Shown in pieces: positions 32,863-40,752 of a DNA stretch of 49,594 nt (within the stretch, counting starts at the first letter, position 1; every line of letters starts with the position of its first letter). Location: assembly GCA_021372245.1 (NCBI GenBank), contig JAJFUV010000048.1, positions 1-49,594 on the forward strand, written 5' to 3'. The translations under genes were made by a program, and so were the position numbers. The stretch is from Terriglobales bacterium. Its GTDB lineage: Bacteria; Acidobacteriota; Terriglobia; Bryobacterales; Bryobacteraceae. The notes under the pieces were generated by a model, which searched no databases, had not been told where the DNA came from, and saw nothing but the letters and a program-made list of their open reading frames with translations.

Positions 32863-34903
32863 TAAGCGAGACTATCCCATCAGGTCCGGTGATGAAGGCG
32901 AAGGTGCCAAAGAGCAGATTCGCCCTATGCAGCGAGGTGTCTCGCAGCTCCTGTTCAATTACCTGCCCAACAGGACCGTCGATTGGGAGGACGGCCTGGC
33001 GATTGTGAAACTCGGCGATATCCGATTCTCAACCGTCTGGGAGGAGGAGCGCAAGACGAGCCTTCTTAAGGAGATCGGAGACGCTTTTGACCGCTGGCGC
33101 TTCCGGGGCGGACGGGTTGACATGGCGTTTCCTCCAGATCCGGTCGCCGAGTCCGGAAGGTTTGCGGTTGGCACCCCGGAGTCCATCGATGCTGTACTCC
33201 TGCGGTCTGCGTTGATTTGCCAGCACTGCGGGCAGATCATCTTTGAGCGGAAACATCATCGGGACTCGCGCCCGCGTTGCCCGAATCCGAAATGCGAGAG
33301 CACCCGGATTCATCAGATCCCGTTCGTATTTGTCCACGGCTGCGGCGAACTCGTTCCGATTCAGGAATGGCTGCCGGCGACCAAGAAGAGCAGCGATCCC
33401 GGCGCGCTTCCCGAGGCCGTAAACCACCCCATTCGCTGTGCTCAATGTAAGAGTGGCGACAACCTGTATATTCCGGGACGCTCGGATCGCGTTAAGGATA
33501 TGAAGGTGGTCTGCCGGGAGTGCAACACGGTAGCGCTCGAGCGGTTTACCGCGTCGTGCCACCGGTGCCTGAAGCGCTTTGCTCGAGAGGGTCCCCCGAA
33601 GAACCAGGATGGGGGTACGATCGCCTCGGCATTGGCGATGCGACTGGCTCGCTATAGCGCCAGCGATGCATACTATCCGCAGACCATCTCCATATTGCGA
33701 CTCGACAGGCCTCAACTTACGACCGAGGACGATGAGACTTCGTCCACCCTACGCCGAATACTACCGACGTCCCGCAGGCCTCAGTCCGCGGGATCGCTCT
33801 CTGACCGTCTGAGGGCCCTGTCCGAGCGAATGGCGGTAGCAGAGGCCATGGCGGATTCCGCAGAGAAAGCGCGGCTCGTTTTGGAGATCGTCAAGATCAC
33901 ACAGCGAGGAGAGAAACAACAGCAGCTACCCGAAACGGGTTTGCTGCCCTCGATCTCGCAAGACCTCGAGAAAGCCATCAAGGAGAGTCTGGCATTCAGG
34001 GGCCAGGTGACTACCGAATCAGCCGAGGCCAAGGCGAGGCGGGAAGGGGATACCGCCGAGTTGCTCAGCACGGATATCACCGCACTGAAAGCCTCCCTTG
34101 GCATCCGTGAGCTCCTCTACGTGGACGACCTTCCCATTATTACGGCGACCTATGGATACACGCGGCGGGACTTCGAGCCGATTTATGAGGAACTCGGCGC
34201 CCACAACCTACCCATCGAGGTACGAGCATTCCCGGCCGTGCAAAGCACTGCGGCGCAGCGACTGGGCAGACCAGATCTTGTCGGCACGCTGCCGATTGCG
34301 GCGCGTGAGGGCGAGCACGAAGGAATATTCATGTCCCTAAGCCCTGAGCGCGTTATTAAGTGGCTGGAATCGAATGGTATCGCGCTGCCCGATCCCCATT
34401 TGCCCCACATCGCGCGGATCTTGGCTGCACTGGAGCCTATCGACCGCGATCGCTACTACGATTCCATCTGGCAGCTTCGCGTCAGACGGATGGTCTTTGG
34501 ACTCGTTCATAGCCTCTCTCATGCCGCAATGCGGGCCATTACGCGCTATGCCGGTGTTGATCGAACATCCGTTGGCGAGTACATGTTTTTGCCCTTGCTG
34601 GGCTGCGTCGTTTATGACGGCTCCAGCAGTTTCAAACTCGGCGGTGTGGCCACACTGGTTCGAGACCACCTCGCAGCCTTTCTGCGCAACATCGCGGAGG
34701 AGGCCGTTGAGTGTCTCTACGATCCCGATTGCGCCGATCACACAGGTGCCTGCCACGGTTGCCTGCATTCCCCTGAAATATCCTGCCGGGTGTTTAATCA
34801 CGGACTGTCTCGGGCATTCCTGCTCGGAGGCCATGCACCCTGGGCGGATGTGTCCATCGACACGCAGCTTATCGGCTATTGGGACGTGCAGGAAGATCAC
34901 TGA
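32855..34903 (+). CDS. drmB: DrmB, DUF1998 DISARM protein
   Basis: A 682-residue protein with zinc-binding clusters: C122-x2-C125 (CQHCG), CPNPKC, CAQC, CREC and CHRC in the first 250 residues. The DUF1998 signature is at the C-terminus, a Cys/His-rich stretch at ~620-645 (CLYDPDCADH, then CHGCLHSPEISC). Residues ~300-380 form a charged helical linker. DUF1998 proteins act as partners of helicases; in DISARM, DrmA and DrmB form a complex. The start overlaps drmA by 8 bp and the stop shares one base with drmC. Confidence 0.88.
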   Translation: MADKRDYPIRSGDEGEGAKEQIRPMQRGVSQLLFNYLPNRTVDWEDGLAIVKLGDIRFSTVWEEERKTSLLKEIGDAFDRWRFRGGRVDMAFPPDPVAESGRFAVGTPESIDAVLLRSALICQHCGQIIFERKHHRDSRPRCPNPKCESTRIHQIPFVFVHGCGELVPIQEWLPATKKSSDPGALPEAVNHPIRCAQCKSGDNLYIPGRSDRVKDMKVVCRECNTVALERFTASCHRCLKRFAREGPPKNQDGGTIASALAMRLARYSASDAYYPQTISILRLDRPQLTTEDDETSSTLRRILPTSRRPQSAGSLSDRLRALSERMAVAEAMADSAEKARLVLEIVKITQRGEKQQQLPETGLLPSISQDLEKAIKESLAFRGQVTTESAEAKARREGDTAELLSTDITALKASLGIRELLYVDDLPIITATYGYTRRDFEPIYEELGAHNLPIEVRAFPAVQSTAAQRLGRPDLVGTLPIAAREGEHEGIFMSLSPERVIKWLESNGIALPDPHLPHIARILAALEPIDRDRYYDSIWQLRVRRMVFGLVHSLSHAAMRAITRYAGVDRTSVGEYMFLPLLGCVVYDGSSSFKLGGVATLVRDHLAAFLRNIAEEAVECLYDPDCADHTGACHGCLHSPEISCRVFNHGLSRAFLLGGHAPWADVSIDTQLIGYWDVQEDH

Positions 34904-35742
34904 TGAAGACCTATGTCCTGACTGTCAAATCCCATCCTTGGCTGATGTCGTCCATTGAAGACGCGCTCCTGGAAGCCGACGCCAACCTGGACTCCGACCC
35001 CGCGAGCCTGGCCCGCCGCGCGCGGGGCCCAGGAGGGCGGCCTGTTTCAGATGATGAGGTTTTTATTGCGTTCAACGCACTTTGCGACTTAGGCGTCATC
35101 GAAAGGGATGGGAGGCGCTACCGCTTCAACCGAGCCCGGTTAGATGCGACCGATCAGGTCCGCAGAAGTGTACACGAAACCGTCCAGGTACTGACCGGCA
35201 ATGTGGCGGATTCCTCGGCAGACGTGCAGCTTTGCGCCTCGCTTCCTCCGTCGCTTTTGCCCGCGGCCGAACACGTCGTCCATGAATGTTCGACGGATCT
35301 CCGCAGCAGCTTGGTTGACATCGTAGCCTCGGCAAAGCGGTCGCTCATTCTTGCCTCTCCCTTCTGGGATAGGGATACGACCCAAGAGATAGTTTCCTTG
35401 GCGTGGAAGAAACTCGACGCTGGAGTGCACGTCACCCTATTGGGCCGGTTTTCGCGCGATCTGGCGCCCGACGTCAAGAGTGAGCTGAGCAGGATCGCGA
35501 AGGCGTCACACTGCGCCATCCTGTCCTGGTTTGAGGGATCCGGGAAAGAAACGCAGACGTTTCATTTCAAGGCCGTCAGCGCTGATCACGGGCTGAGGGC
35601 CTATATCGGAAGTGCCAACATGACATTCTCGAGCCTTCGATCACGTATGGAGCTGGGTGTTGTCCTGACAGGAAACCCCGCAGCACAACTGGACAGGATT
35701 CTCAGGGTGGTGATCACGATGGCAATGCCAGTTCCGTTGTGA
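34903..35742 (+). CDS. drmC: DrmC, phospholipase-D-fold DISARM nuclease
   Basis: The ATG at 34903 overlaps the drmB stop (TGATG) and is preferred to an in-frame start at 34879. The 279-residue product has one HKD motif, H221-x-K223-x4-D228, followed by GSANMT, the PLD active-site layout. An ASPFWDRD strand-turn at ~150 completes the fold. The N-terminal ~80 residues are helical and possibly winged-helix-like. PLD-fold proteins with one HKD usually dimerise to make a nuclease. DrmC is the standard last core gene of DISARM, though it is reported to be dispensable in some systems. Confidence 0.85.
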   Translation: MKTYVLTVKSHPWLMSSIEDALLEADANLDSDPASLARRARGPGGRPVSDDEVFIAFNALCDLGVIERDGRRYRFNRARLDATDQVRRSVHETVQVLTGNVADSSADVQLCASLPPSLLPAAEHVVHECSTDLRSSLVDIVASAKRSLILASPFWDRDTTQEIVSLAWKKLDAGVHVTLLGRFSRDLAPDVKSELSRIAKASHCAILSWFEGSGKETQTFHFKAVSADHGLRAYIGSANMTFSSLRSRMELGVVLTGNPAAQLDRILRVVITMAMPVPL

Positions 35743-36041
35743 CCCCTGTGCTTCGGTCTAGAGGTTCTGCCCTTCAGTTTGGCACCACAACGCTCTTGCA
35801 GAGCCCATCAGCCCGGTTGGTCCGGTTCACGCGGCGCGAGTTGATCCTCCTTCTCGGGCCATCAGGTATCCAGCAGATTCAAGTTTCAATGCGGCCCCCC
35901 GGCTTGGACTGGCCTGTCAACAAACGCGACCTGTCAACCAGAGAAATCGGAGAATTCGCAGGTAGGGCCTGGAGTTGGGGCGGGACGGTAGTGGCCCCCA
36001 AAACAGTCGAATTTCCAACAACCTCTCCGCCGCGTAAGTAG
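35739..36041 (+). CDS. Possible small sixth gene of the DISARM operon, unknown
   Basis: A GTG start overlaps the drmC stop in the typical GTGA coupling arrangement, and the frame runs 100 codons. The product has a basic middle (ARLVRFTRRELILLLGPSGI), a strand-like QIQVSMRPPGLDW and a C-terminal part (STREIGEFAGRAWSWGGTVV). Composition looks protein-like, but no family is recognised and there is no independent start signal. It may be a real accessory protein, or chance read-through of the 3' leader. Confidence 0.4.
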   Translation: MTPVLRSRGSALQFGTTTLLQSPSARLVRFTRRELILLLGPSGIQQIQVSMRPPGLDWPVNKRDLSTREIGEFAGRAWSWGGTVVAPKTVEFPTTSPPRK

Positions 36042-36464
36042 TTGATTCTATGCGGTCGTCATTTCGCCCATCGATTCGCTGGCTCCCCAAGTGAAACAAA
36101 GGGTATTTCACTGCGAAGAGACAGCGGCAAATTAGTTGATTCTAAACAGCCTGCTCAAATCTGGCTGGTTTCGCAGCTTCTGGTTAACAGAGATGCTGTG
36201 AGGTTCAGCGGTACGCGATGTGTCCGTCGTTCCCTACGAGATGGTGCTACTTCGTAGCTCGTAGCCGCACCCCGGACCGGCAAAACAGTGCCTACGCGGT
36301 CTCGAGCCGGGTGCGAGATGAACCGACATAGCGGTGCGAGATAAGTGGCCGCAGGTGGTGTCATCCTTCCTGTTAGAATCGCTAGTTCAGACGGGAACCG
36401 GAACGGGCGAGGCGGGGCGATCTTAGGCACGGGTTTTCGGCAACGGGGACCGAAGCGAGGAACG
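36042..36464. other. Gene-free stretch between DISARM operon and next defence genes
   Basis: No gene is called. An exact 12-mer, TAGTTGATTCTA, occurs at 36039-36050 and 36133-36144. A frame open from 36345 runs into the next gene, but its real start is judged to be 36465. The region probably contains the promoter for the downstream three-gene group; no clear -35/-10 pair is seen. Confidence 0.4.
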
Positions 36465-37433
36465 GTGCAGAACTTCTGGGCGAAGGTCAAACTCGCCTGC
36501 ATGACTGGCGTGGCGGACAGGACGAACGAGGACATCTGGGCATCTTCGGCGGTGATCCACCAACAATTGGGATTTCACCCGGGCCTGTTCGTTGCTCCCG
36601 GCAGCGTTGGGCCGCAGCAGGCCATGCTCGATCCGGCCATCCACCCGTGGCTACCGCCCAACTGCGTCGCGCCCTGGGTGCCGGATCTGCTCGGGGAGGA
36701 GTGGACACACCCCAATGCCGTGCTTGTCGTGGGATCCGCACTGGCGGGGTTCATCGGCGGCTACAGCCGTAGGGACCAAGTCATGGAGTTGAGTGACTAC
36801 TTTGCGGCGCAAACCTGGCAGGCGTTTCAGCGGGTCTTTTTCCGCGATGTGGTCTCAGGCGACGAAGATTATTACGAGCGGCTCTGCCCCCTGCTCAACC
36901 ACCCACGCCGCTTCGCCTGTTTTGATCTCGTCCGCTGTAGCCTCGTCGTACGCGCCGCGGCCACCGCACACCGCCGTAGGGATGAGAACATCAACACGCG
37001 CTGGCCAGACCACCGCGCGGTGTTCGCCCGCTACGCCGAACACCCGAAATCCAAACAGTGGGCCACGGCGCGGCTCCTGGACTCACATGCGCGGTTGATT
37101 ATCGCACTCGGGTTCACCGCCGAGTACGGGCTGGTCCGGCTCGTTGCCGATCTGGGCATGCGGGTACGCGATTCCCAAACTGGACTCCTATGGCAGGAGC
37201 GGCGCCTGCGGGAGCCAGGCAACTGGACGTACGGCTACCCCGGCGGCAGCGGTCGCTCACTTGCCAGTCGGTATACACCGCCCTGCTGGTGGCAGGTTGA
37301 AGACCCGGCGACGGGCTCGCCGCGATGGGCGATCGTGCCGTTGGTGCACCCCAGTTCCTGGGGGAGTGACCCGGGATATCGGAAGAGCCGCTCGCTGATT
37401 GCCGCTGCACGCCGGGCGATCAGAAGGTGGTGA
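36465..37433 (+). CDS. Protein with uracil-DNA-glycosylase-like motif layout
   Basis: The GTG at 36465 follows an AGG by 4 bases and is preferred to the frame's first codon at 36345. The 322-residue product has segments in the order seen in the UDG superfamily: a strand VLVVG at 86-90, FACFDLVRCSLVV at ~150-162 (compare the 'ytNlvrC' strand), LIIALG at 211-216 and VPLVHPSS at 291-298 near the C-terminus. There are too few cysteines for the family 4 iron-sulphur cluster. No activity is certain. If the fold is right, it may excise uracil or a modified phage base. It is followed 60 bp later by a nuclease gene. Confidence 0.5.
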   Translation: MQNFWAKVKLACMTGVADRTNEDIWASSAVIHQQLGFHPGLFVAPGSVGPQQAMLDPAIHPWLPPNCVAPWVPDLLGEEWTHPNAVLVVGSALAGFIGGYSRRDQVMELSDYFAAQTWQAFQRVFFRDVVSGDEDYYERLCPLLNHPRRFACFDLVRCSLVVRAAATAHRRRDENINTRWPDHRAVFARYAEHPKSKQWATARLLDSHARLIIALGFTAEYGLVRLVADLGMRVRDSQTGLLWQERRLREPGNWTYGYPGGSGRSLASRYTPPCWWQVEDPATGSPRWAIVPLVHPSSWGSDPGYRKSRSLIAAARRAIRRW

Positions 37434-37493
37434 GGATAGCGGCGGGCCATCTGGTAGCGCGGGGAGGCCGCGCCCGAAAGGGGGATCTTAGTA

Positions 37494-39152
37494 GTGGATC
37501 GGGGAAAATATCGGTCGCTGGCACAGCGAATTGGCAGAAAAGGCGAGAAGCTCTTTGCGTTCTGGTCAGAGGATCGGGGCTTGTCGTGCACCAAGCCAGA
37601 CGATGACTATGGCGTTGACTTTTGGTGTCAGGTGCTTCGTCCGGTCGGGAAACGATCGCTGGAAGAGGCCACTGGTGCGATTCTAGCCGTGCAGGTCAAG
37701 GCGACTGAAGGCAAGGCGCGCCCACGAGTGAACCTGGACCGACACGACGCGATCAACCTGCTGCGTCAGACGCATGCCACGGCGCTGGTCGCGGTTCATC
37801 CAACGGCCAATGCGGTGCACTTCGCCTTCATCGATGAGACAATGATCGACCGCCTGAACCAATTCCTCGCCTCCGAGGCGAAAACGCACTCGATACGGCT
37901 GGATGAGCTGGAGAGCAACGTCGCTGAATTCGATCGTCGGCTGCAGTACTTCACCCGTCCGGGAACCCAACACCGCCTGCGAGTCTACAAGGCTGAGCGA
38001 GCAATCTGCGCCGCCGTACCCGGCTCGTCGATGTCGGTCCAGCACTCGGCAACCGGAGGGCTTGCCGTGGTGGATGTGCCGTGGTTCGGCTCGGCCCTGG
38101 ATGTCGATCCGGCAGCGCGGGAAGCCGTGCGAACTCAGGTGTTTGAAAAGGGGCGGCTGCCGGATGAATTGCCAGGACTTTCGCTGAAGCGGGCATTCCT
38201 TGAGGCGGCGGACATCGTGGACGGCCCGGTCTTCCTCCAGGGAATGGCTCAAGCCCGCGCGGAACTTGCGCTCGAACACGAGGGGCAACGGGCGGAGGCA
38301 ACCTTCGACCTGCGGCGGGTTGGCGATGAGCGGGCCTATACTCACCCGGTCGGGCTCAGCGTGGTCATAAGTGATGCGCGCAAACACGGGAAACAGTGGC
38401 ATCACGAATTGCAGAGCCGGATCTTTTTAGGCGAGCAGTCGCTGGGCGCCGCACGGGAAATCCTGCCGTTCCTGCGGTTGCTGCGTTCAGGTGCGAGGCT
38501 GTCATTTGACGGGAACGCGCTTGGCCCCATCGAAAGCGTTGGCCCGGCAATCGTCAAAGTCGGACCGGCGGTGGAGGCACTGGAGAAGATCGGGGTGTTG
38601 CTCAATCTAGATTTAAGCGCGTTCCATCTCAATGACTTTCGGCTAGAAGAGTTCGGGTACGCAGTGAGTTTTCTCGATGCAGTTCTGTTGCAGAAAACAC
38701 CGGCAGAGCGCTTCGTCCCTGCATTCCTTGTCGGCAGTGCGGCGGACGGAGACCCGCGCCAGATGCCAACGGAACCGGTGCGCGTAGAGCTGCCGATCGT
38801 CTTAAACCTCAAGAATCGGGGCGTGATCGTCTGGGTGCGCGCGCGGGGCACGGCATTTTGTACGGACGACGGCCGATGGTGTGGCCTGCGAATCGACGAG
38901 CAGCTCGCTTTGTCTTCTGAGACGCACGCCAAATTTGAAAAATCCGTCCACCCGGAGGTGTGGATCTCCCGGTATCTGCCGCCCTTGCTAATTGGAGCCC
39001 AAAACCGCGGTTCACGCAATGTCAAACTCAAAGCCTCGGATTACTTCATTGTGGAAGCGGACATCGTGAAGGAGAGCCGATTCGAGGATCGACAGACCGA
39101 GGGTCAACAGACTGAGGCGGCCTGCGTCAATGACGCGCCCACGGCGGAATAG
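37494..39152 (+). CDS. DUF4365-type PD-(D/E)XK nuclease with long C-terminal extension
   Basis: A 552-residue protein. The N-terminal ~150 residues match DUF4365: E18 in RIGRKGEKLF, D42 in DYGVDF, and Q67-x-K69 in AVQVKATEG give the full E/D/QxK nuclease site. HPTANAVHFAFID closes the domain. The remaining ~400 residues contain alternating strands and helices (AERAICAAVPGSSMSV, RFVPAFLVGSAADGDP) with no family I recognise; they may sense or bind a target. It starts 60 bp after the UDG-like gene. DUF4365 domains are frequent in defence genes. Substrate and partner are unknown. Confidence 0.68.
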   Translation: MDRGKYRSLAQRIGRKGEKLFAFWSEDRGLSCTKPDDDYGVDFWCQVLRPVGKRSLEEATGAILAVQVKATEGKARPRVNLDRHDAINLLRQTHATALVAVHPTANAVHFAFIDETMIDRLNQFLASEAKTHSIRLDELESNVAEFDRRLQYFTRPGTQHRLRVYKAERAICAAVPGSSMSVQHSATGGLAVVDVPWFGSALDVDPAAREAVRTQVFEKGRLPDELPGLSLKRAFLEAADIVDGPVFLQGMAQARAELALEHEGQRAEATFDLRRVGDERAYTHPVGLSVVISDARKHGKQWHHELQSRIFLGEQSLGAAREILPFLRLLRSGARLSFDGNALGPIESVGPAIVKVGPAVEALEKIGVLLNLDLSAFHLNDFRLEEFGYAVSFLDAVLLQKTPAERFVPAFLVGSAADGDPRQMPTEPVRVELPIVLNLKNRGVIVWVRARGTAFCTDDGRWCGLRIDEQLALSSETHAKFEKSVHPEVWISRYLPPLLIGAQNRGSRNVKLKASDYFIVEADIVKESRFEDRQTEGQQTEAACVNDAPTAE

Positions 39153-39266
39153 CGCGACAGAAAAGGGCCCGCACTCGGGAAGGGCACTCTCCTCGTCTGG
39201 GTGGTAGATTAGGACTTCACCGATAAGCCCGTATTGGCTCCACTAAATTGAGGAGGTGCACGCTCT

Positions 39267-40256
39267 GTGAACTACTGGCTCACTACCCATTGGCCGCCCC
39301 AAGAGGATAACCCGAGTGACGTTGCTGGCGGCGTATGGGTGCCGGACGGACGCGAAGCAGCCGGCCGAGAGCTGCGCGCTGGAGATCTCGTTCTCATCTA
39401 TCAATCACGTTCAGGACGGACTGAGGTTCGGCGATCGCCAGACGGCACGAAAACGATTCTTCATTCGATCAAAGGTGCAGAAGGCATTATTGCTATCGCA
39501 AGGGCTGAAGATGGGCTGACGGAGGATGCGGACTCTCATCCGACGACATATCTGGATGGTACCGAGATTTGGTGGCGTTGGTTCGCACCTGTCGAAGTTT
39601 TGTCCCGGACCGGTTTTGTTCCTCGCGTTGCATTGAACAATGTCCTAGGATACGCTCCGGGCTATAATCTTCGAGGCTTTGGTGACTACCATTCTGGTCT
39701 GAAGAGGCTTTCTGAACAGCAGTACAATGCGCTCGCTGAGATATTTCGAAACCATAATCCCAACGTACTCCCTCCGGCCCAACCCTTCGCGAATAACACC
39801 CAGGGCCACCGTTACGGTTCAGGGCTAGAATCCGATGAGCACCGGCTGCTCAAAGAGTATGTTGCGTCAGATCCGTCTCGAGTTCTGGGTGAGGGCGGGT
39901 TGAAGTCATTGGCCGTTGAGTACGACTTCCCAACAGGGGACAGGGCGGACTGCGTATTTGAAGATGCCGTCGGGAGAATTATCGGAGTTGAAATCGAGGT
40001 TGCTGTCGGAGATGCGCAGCTGGAAGGCGCACTTCAGGCCATCAAGTACCGTTACATGCTTGAGCCGCTCACAAAGCGTGCTCTTGGCGACAGCCGTGCG
40101 TTCTTGGTTGCTTATGCGATCTCGCCTGGCATGCTTCGACTCTGCAATGGCTATGTAGTCGAATGCTTTGTTGTTAACAAGCAAGAGGTCGATACGTGGG
40201 CAGCAGATAAGCAGGCTGTGCGCCAGCCGGAGCGGACTGAGGCGGCTAACGCCTAG
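39267..40256 (+). CDS. PUA/EVE-like domain fused to PD-(D/E)XK nuclease domain
   Basis: The GTG at 39267 has a strong GGAGGT 8-9 bases upstream. In the 329-residue product, residues 1-~165 look like an EVE/PUA-like domain: NYWLTTHWPP at the start, a GVWVPDG strand, then AGDLVLIYQS and a tryptophan cluster IWWRWFAP at 101-108. Residues ~185-270 look like a NucS-type nuclease: ESDEHRLLKEYV at 188-199, D228 in GDRADCVFED and E242-x-E244 in GVEIEVAVGD. The usual Lys is Glu, as in BamHI. EVE-type domains read modified bases, so a modification-dependent nuclease is the natural guess. Confidence 0.62.
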   Translation: MNYWLTTHWPPQEDNPSDVAGGVWVPDGREAAGRELRAGDLVLIYQSRSGRTEVRRSPDGTKTILHSIKGAEGIIAIARAEDGLTEDADSHPTTYLDGTEIWWRWFAPVEVLSRTGFVPRVALNNVLGYAPGYNLRGFGDYHSGLKRLSEQQYNALAEIFRNHNPNVLPPAQPFANNTQGHRYGSGLESDEHRLLKEYVASDPSRVLGEGGLKSLAVEYDFPTGDRADCVFEDAVGRIIGVEIEVAVGDAQLEGALQAIKYRYMLEPLTKRALGDSRAFLVAYAISPGMLRLCNGYVVECFVVNKQEVDTWAADKQAVRQPERTEAANA

Positions 40257-40376
40257 TTCACCTTTGATTTGAGCGACGGCGTCACCTACGCCTGCCGTGC
40301 GCAACTCCCAATGGAGCGGTATCGCCCCTGGAGGTCTACCAACGAAGCAGTCGACTTGAAGCCCAGCCGTGGAACT

Positions 40377-40730
40377 CTACTGACTTCGGTGATCGTTTGC
40401 AAATAGCACTTCGATAAGAGGCTGGAGCCACCGTCGGTCAGCATCTGCCTGGTACGATTCCCACATCTGGAGCGCTCCTTTGATCCGGGCGAGCTCCGCA
40501 TCGGTGACCTCAAACTCCTTTGCCGGAAGCGATCGCGCCGGATTCCACACGACGCGCTCTTGACCGCCCACTATTTCGCGCTTCAGCTCGATGCCTTTCT
40601 CCTCGTTGCCATCGAGGGCGATGCGATCCTGGATGCTCCAGATGGCGCGAATAGACCCTACATCGGCCCGCTGCGCTCCGAGAAGCGCGTGCAGGTTAAG
40701 ACGCTGGGTGTGGTCCAGTGTCAACTTCAT
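40377..40730 (-). CDS. Small phage protein downstream of tail fibre, unknown
   Basis: A 117-residue protein with an AGGA ribosome binding site 8 bases before its ATG, lying 22 bp after the tail-fibre gene. The N-terminus (LTLDHTQRLNLHALLGAQRADV) is helical, followed by a charged middle and a helical C-terminus (DAELARIKGALQMWESYQ). No family is recognised. Its position as the last gene of the tail operon would fit a tail-fibre chaperone or assembly protein, but that is a guess from position. It converges with the defence genes. Confidence 0.6.
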   Translation of the reverse strand: MKLTLDHTQRLNLHALLGAQRADVGSIRAIWSIQDRIALDGNEEKGIELKREIVGGQERVVWNPARSLPAKEFEVTDAELARIKGALQMWESYQADADRRWLQPLIEVLFANDHRSQ

Positions 40731-40752
40731 ACGGTTGTCCTTTCGATTTGAA

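Noticed and set aside
24125..36149. 14-bp inverted match (CTGTTTAGAATCAA at 24125 and its complement at 36136)
   Set aside because: About ten such 14-mer matches are expected by chance in a window this size; one copy lies inside the end of a coding gene, and nothing else flanks the two sites alike.
36345..36464. N-terminal extension of the UDG-like protein
   Set aside because: The extra 40 residues are low-quality sequence without a ribosome binding site, while the GTG at 36465 has one.
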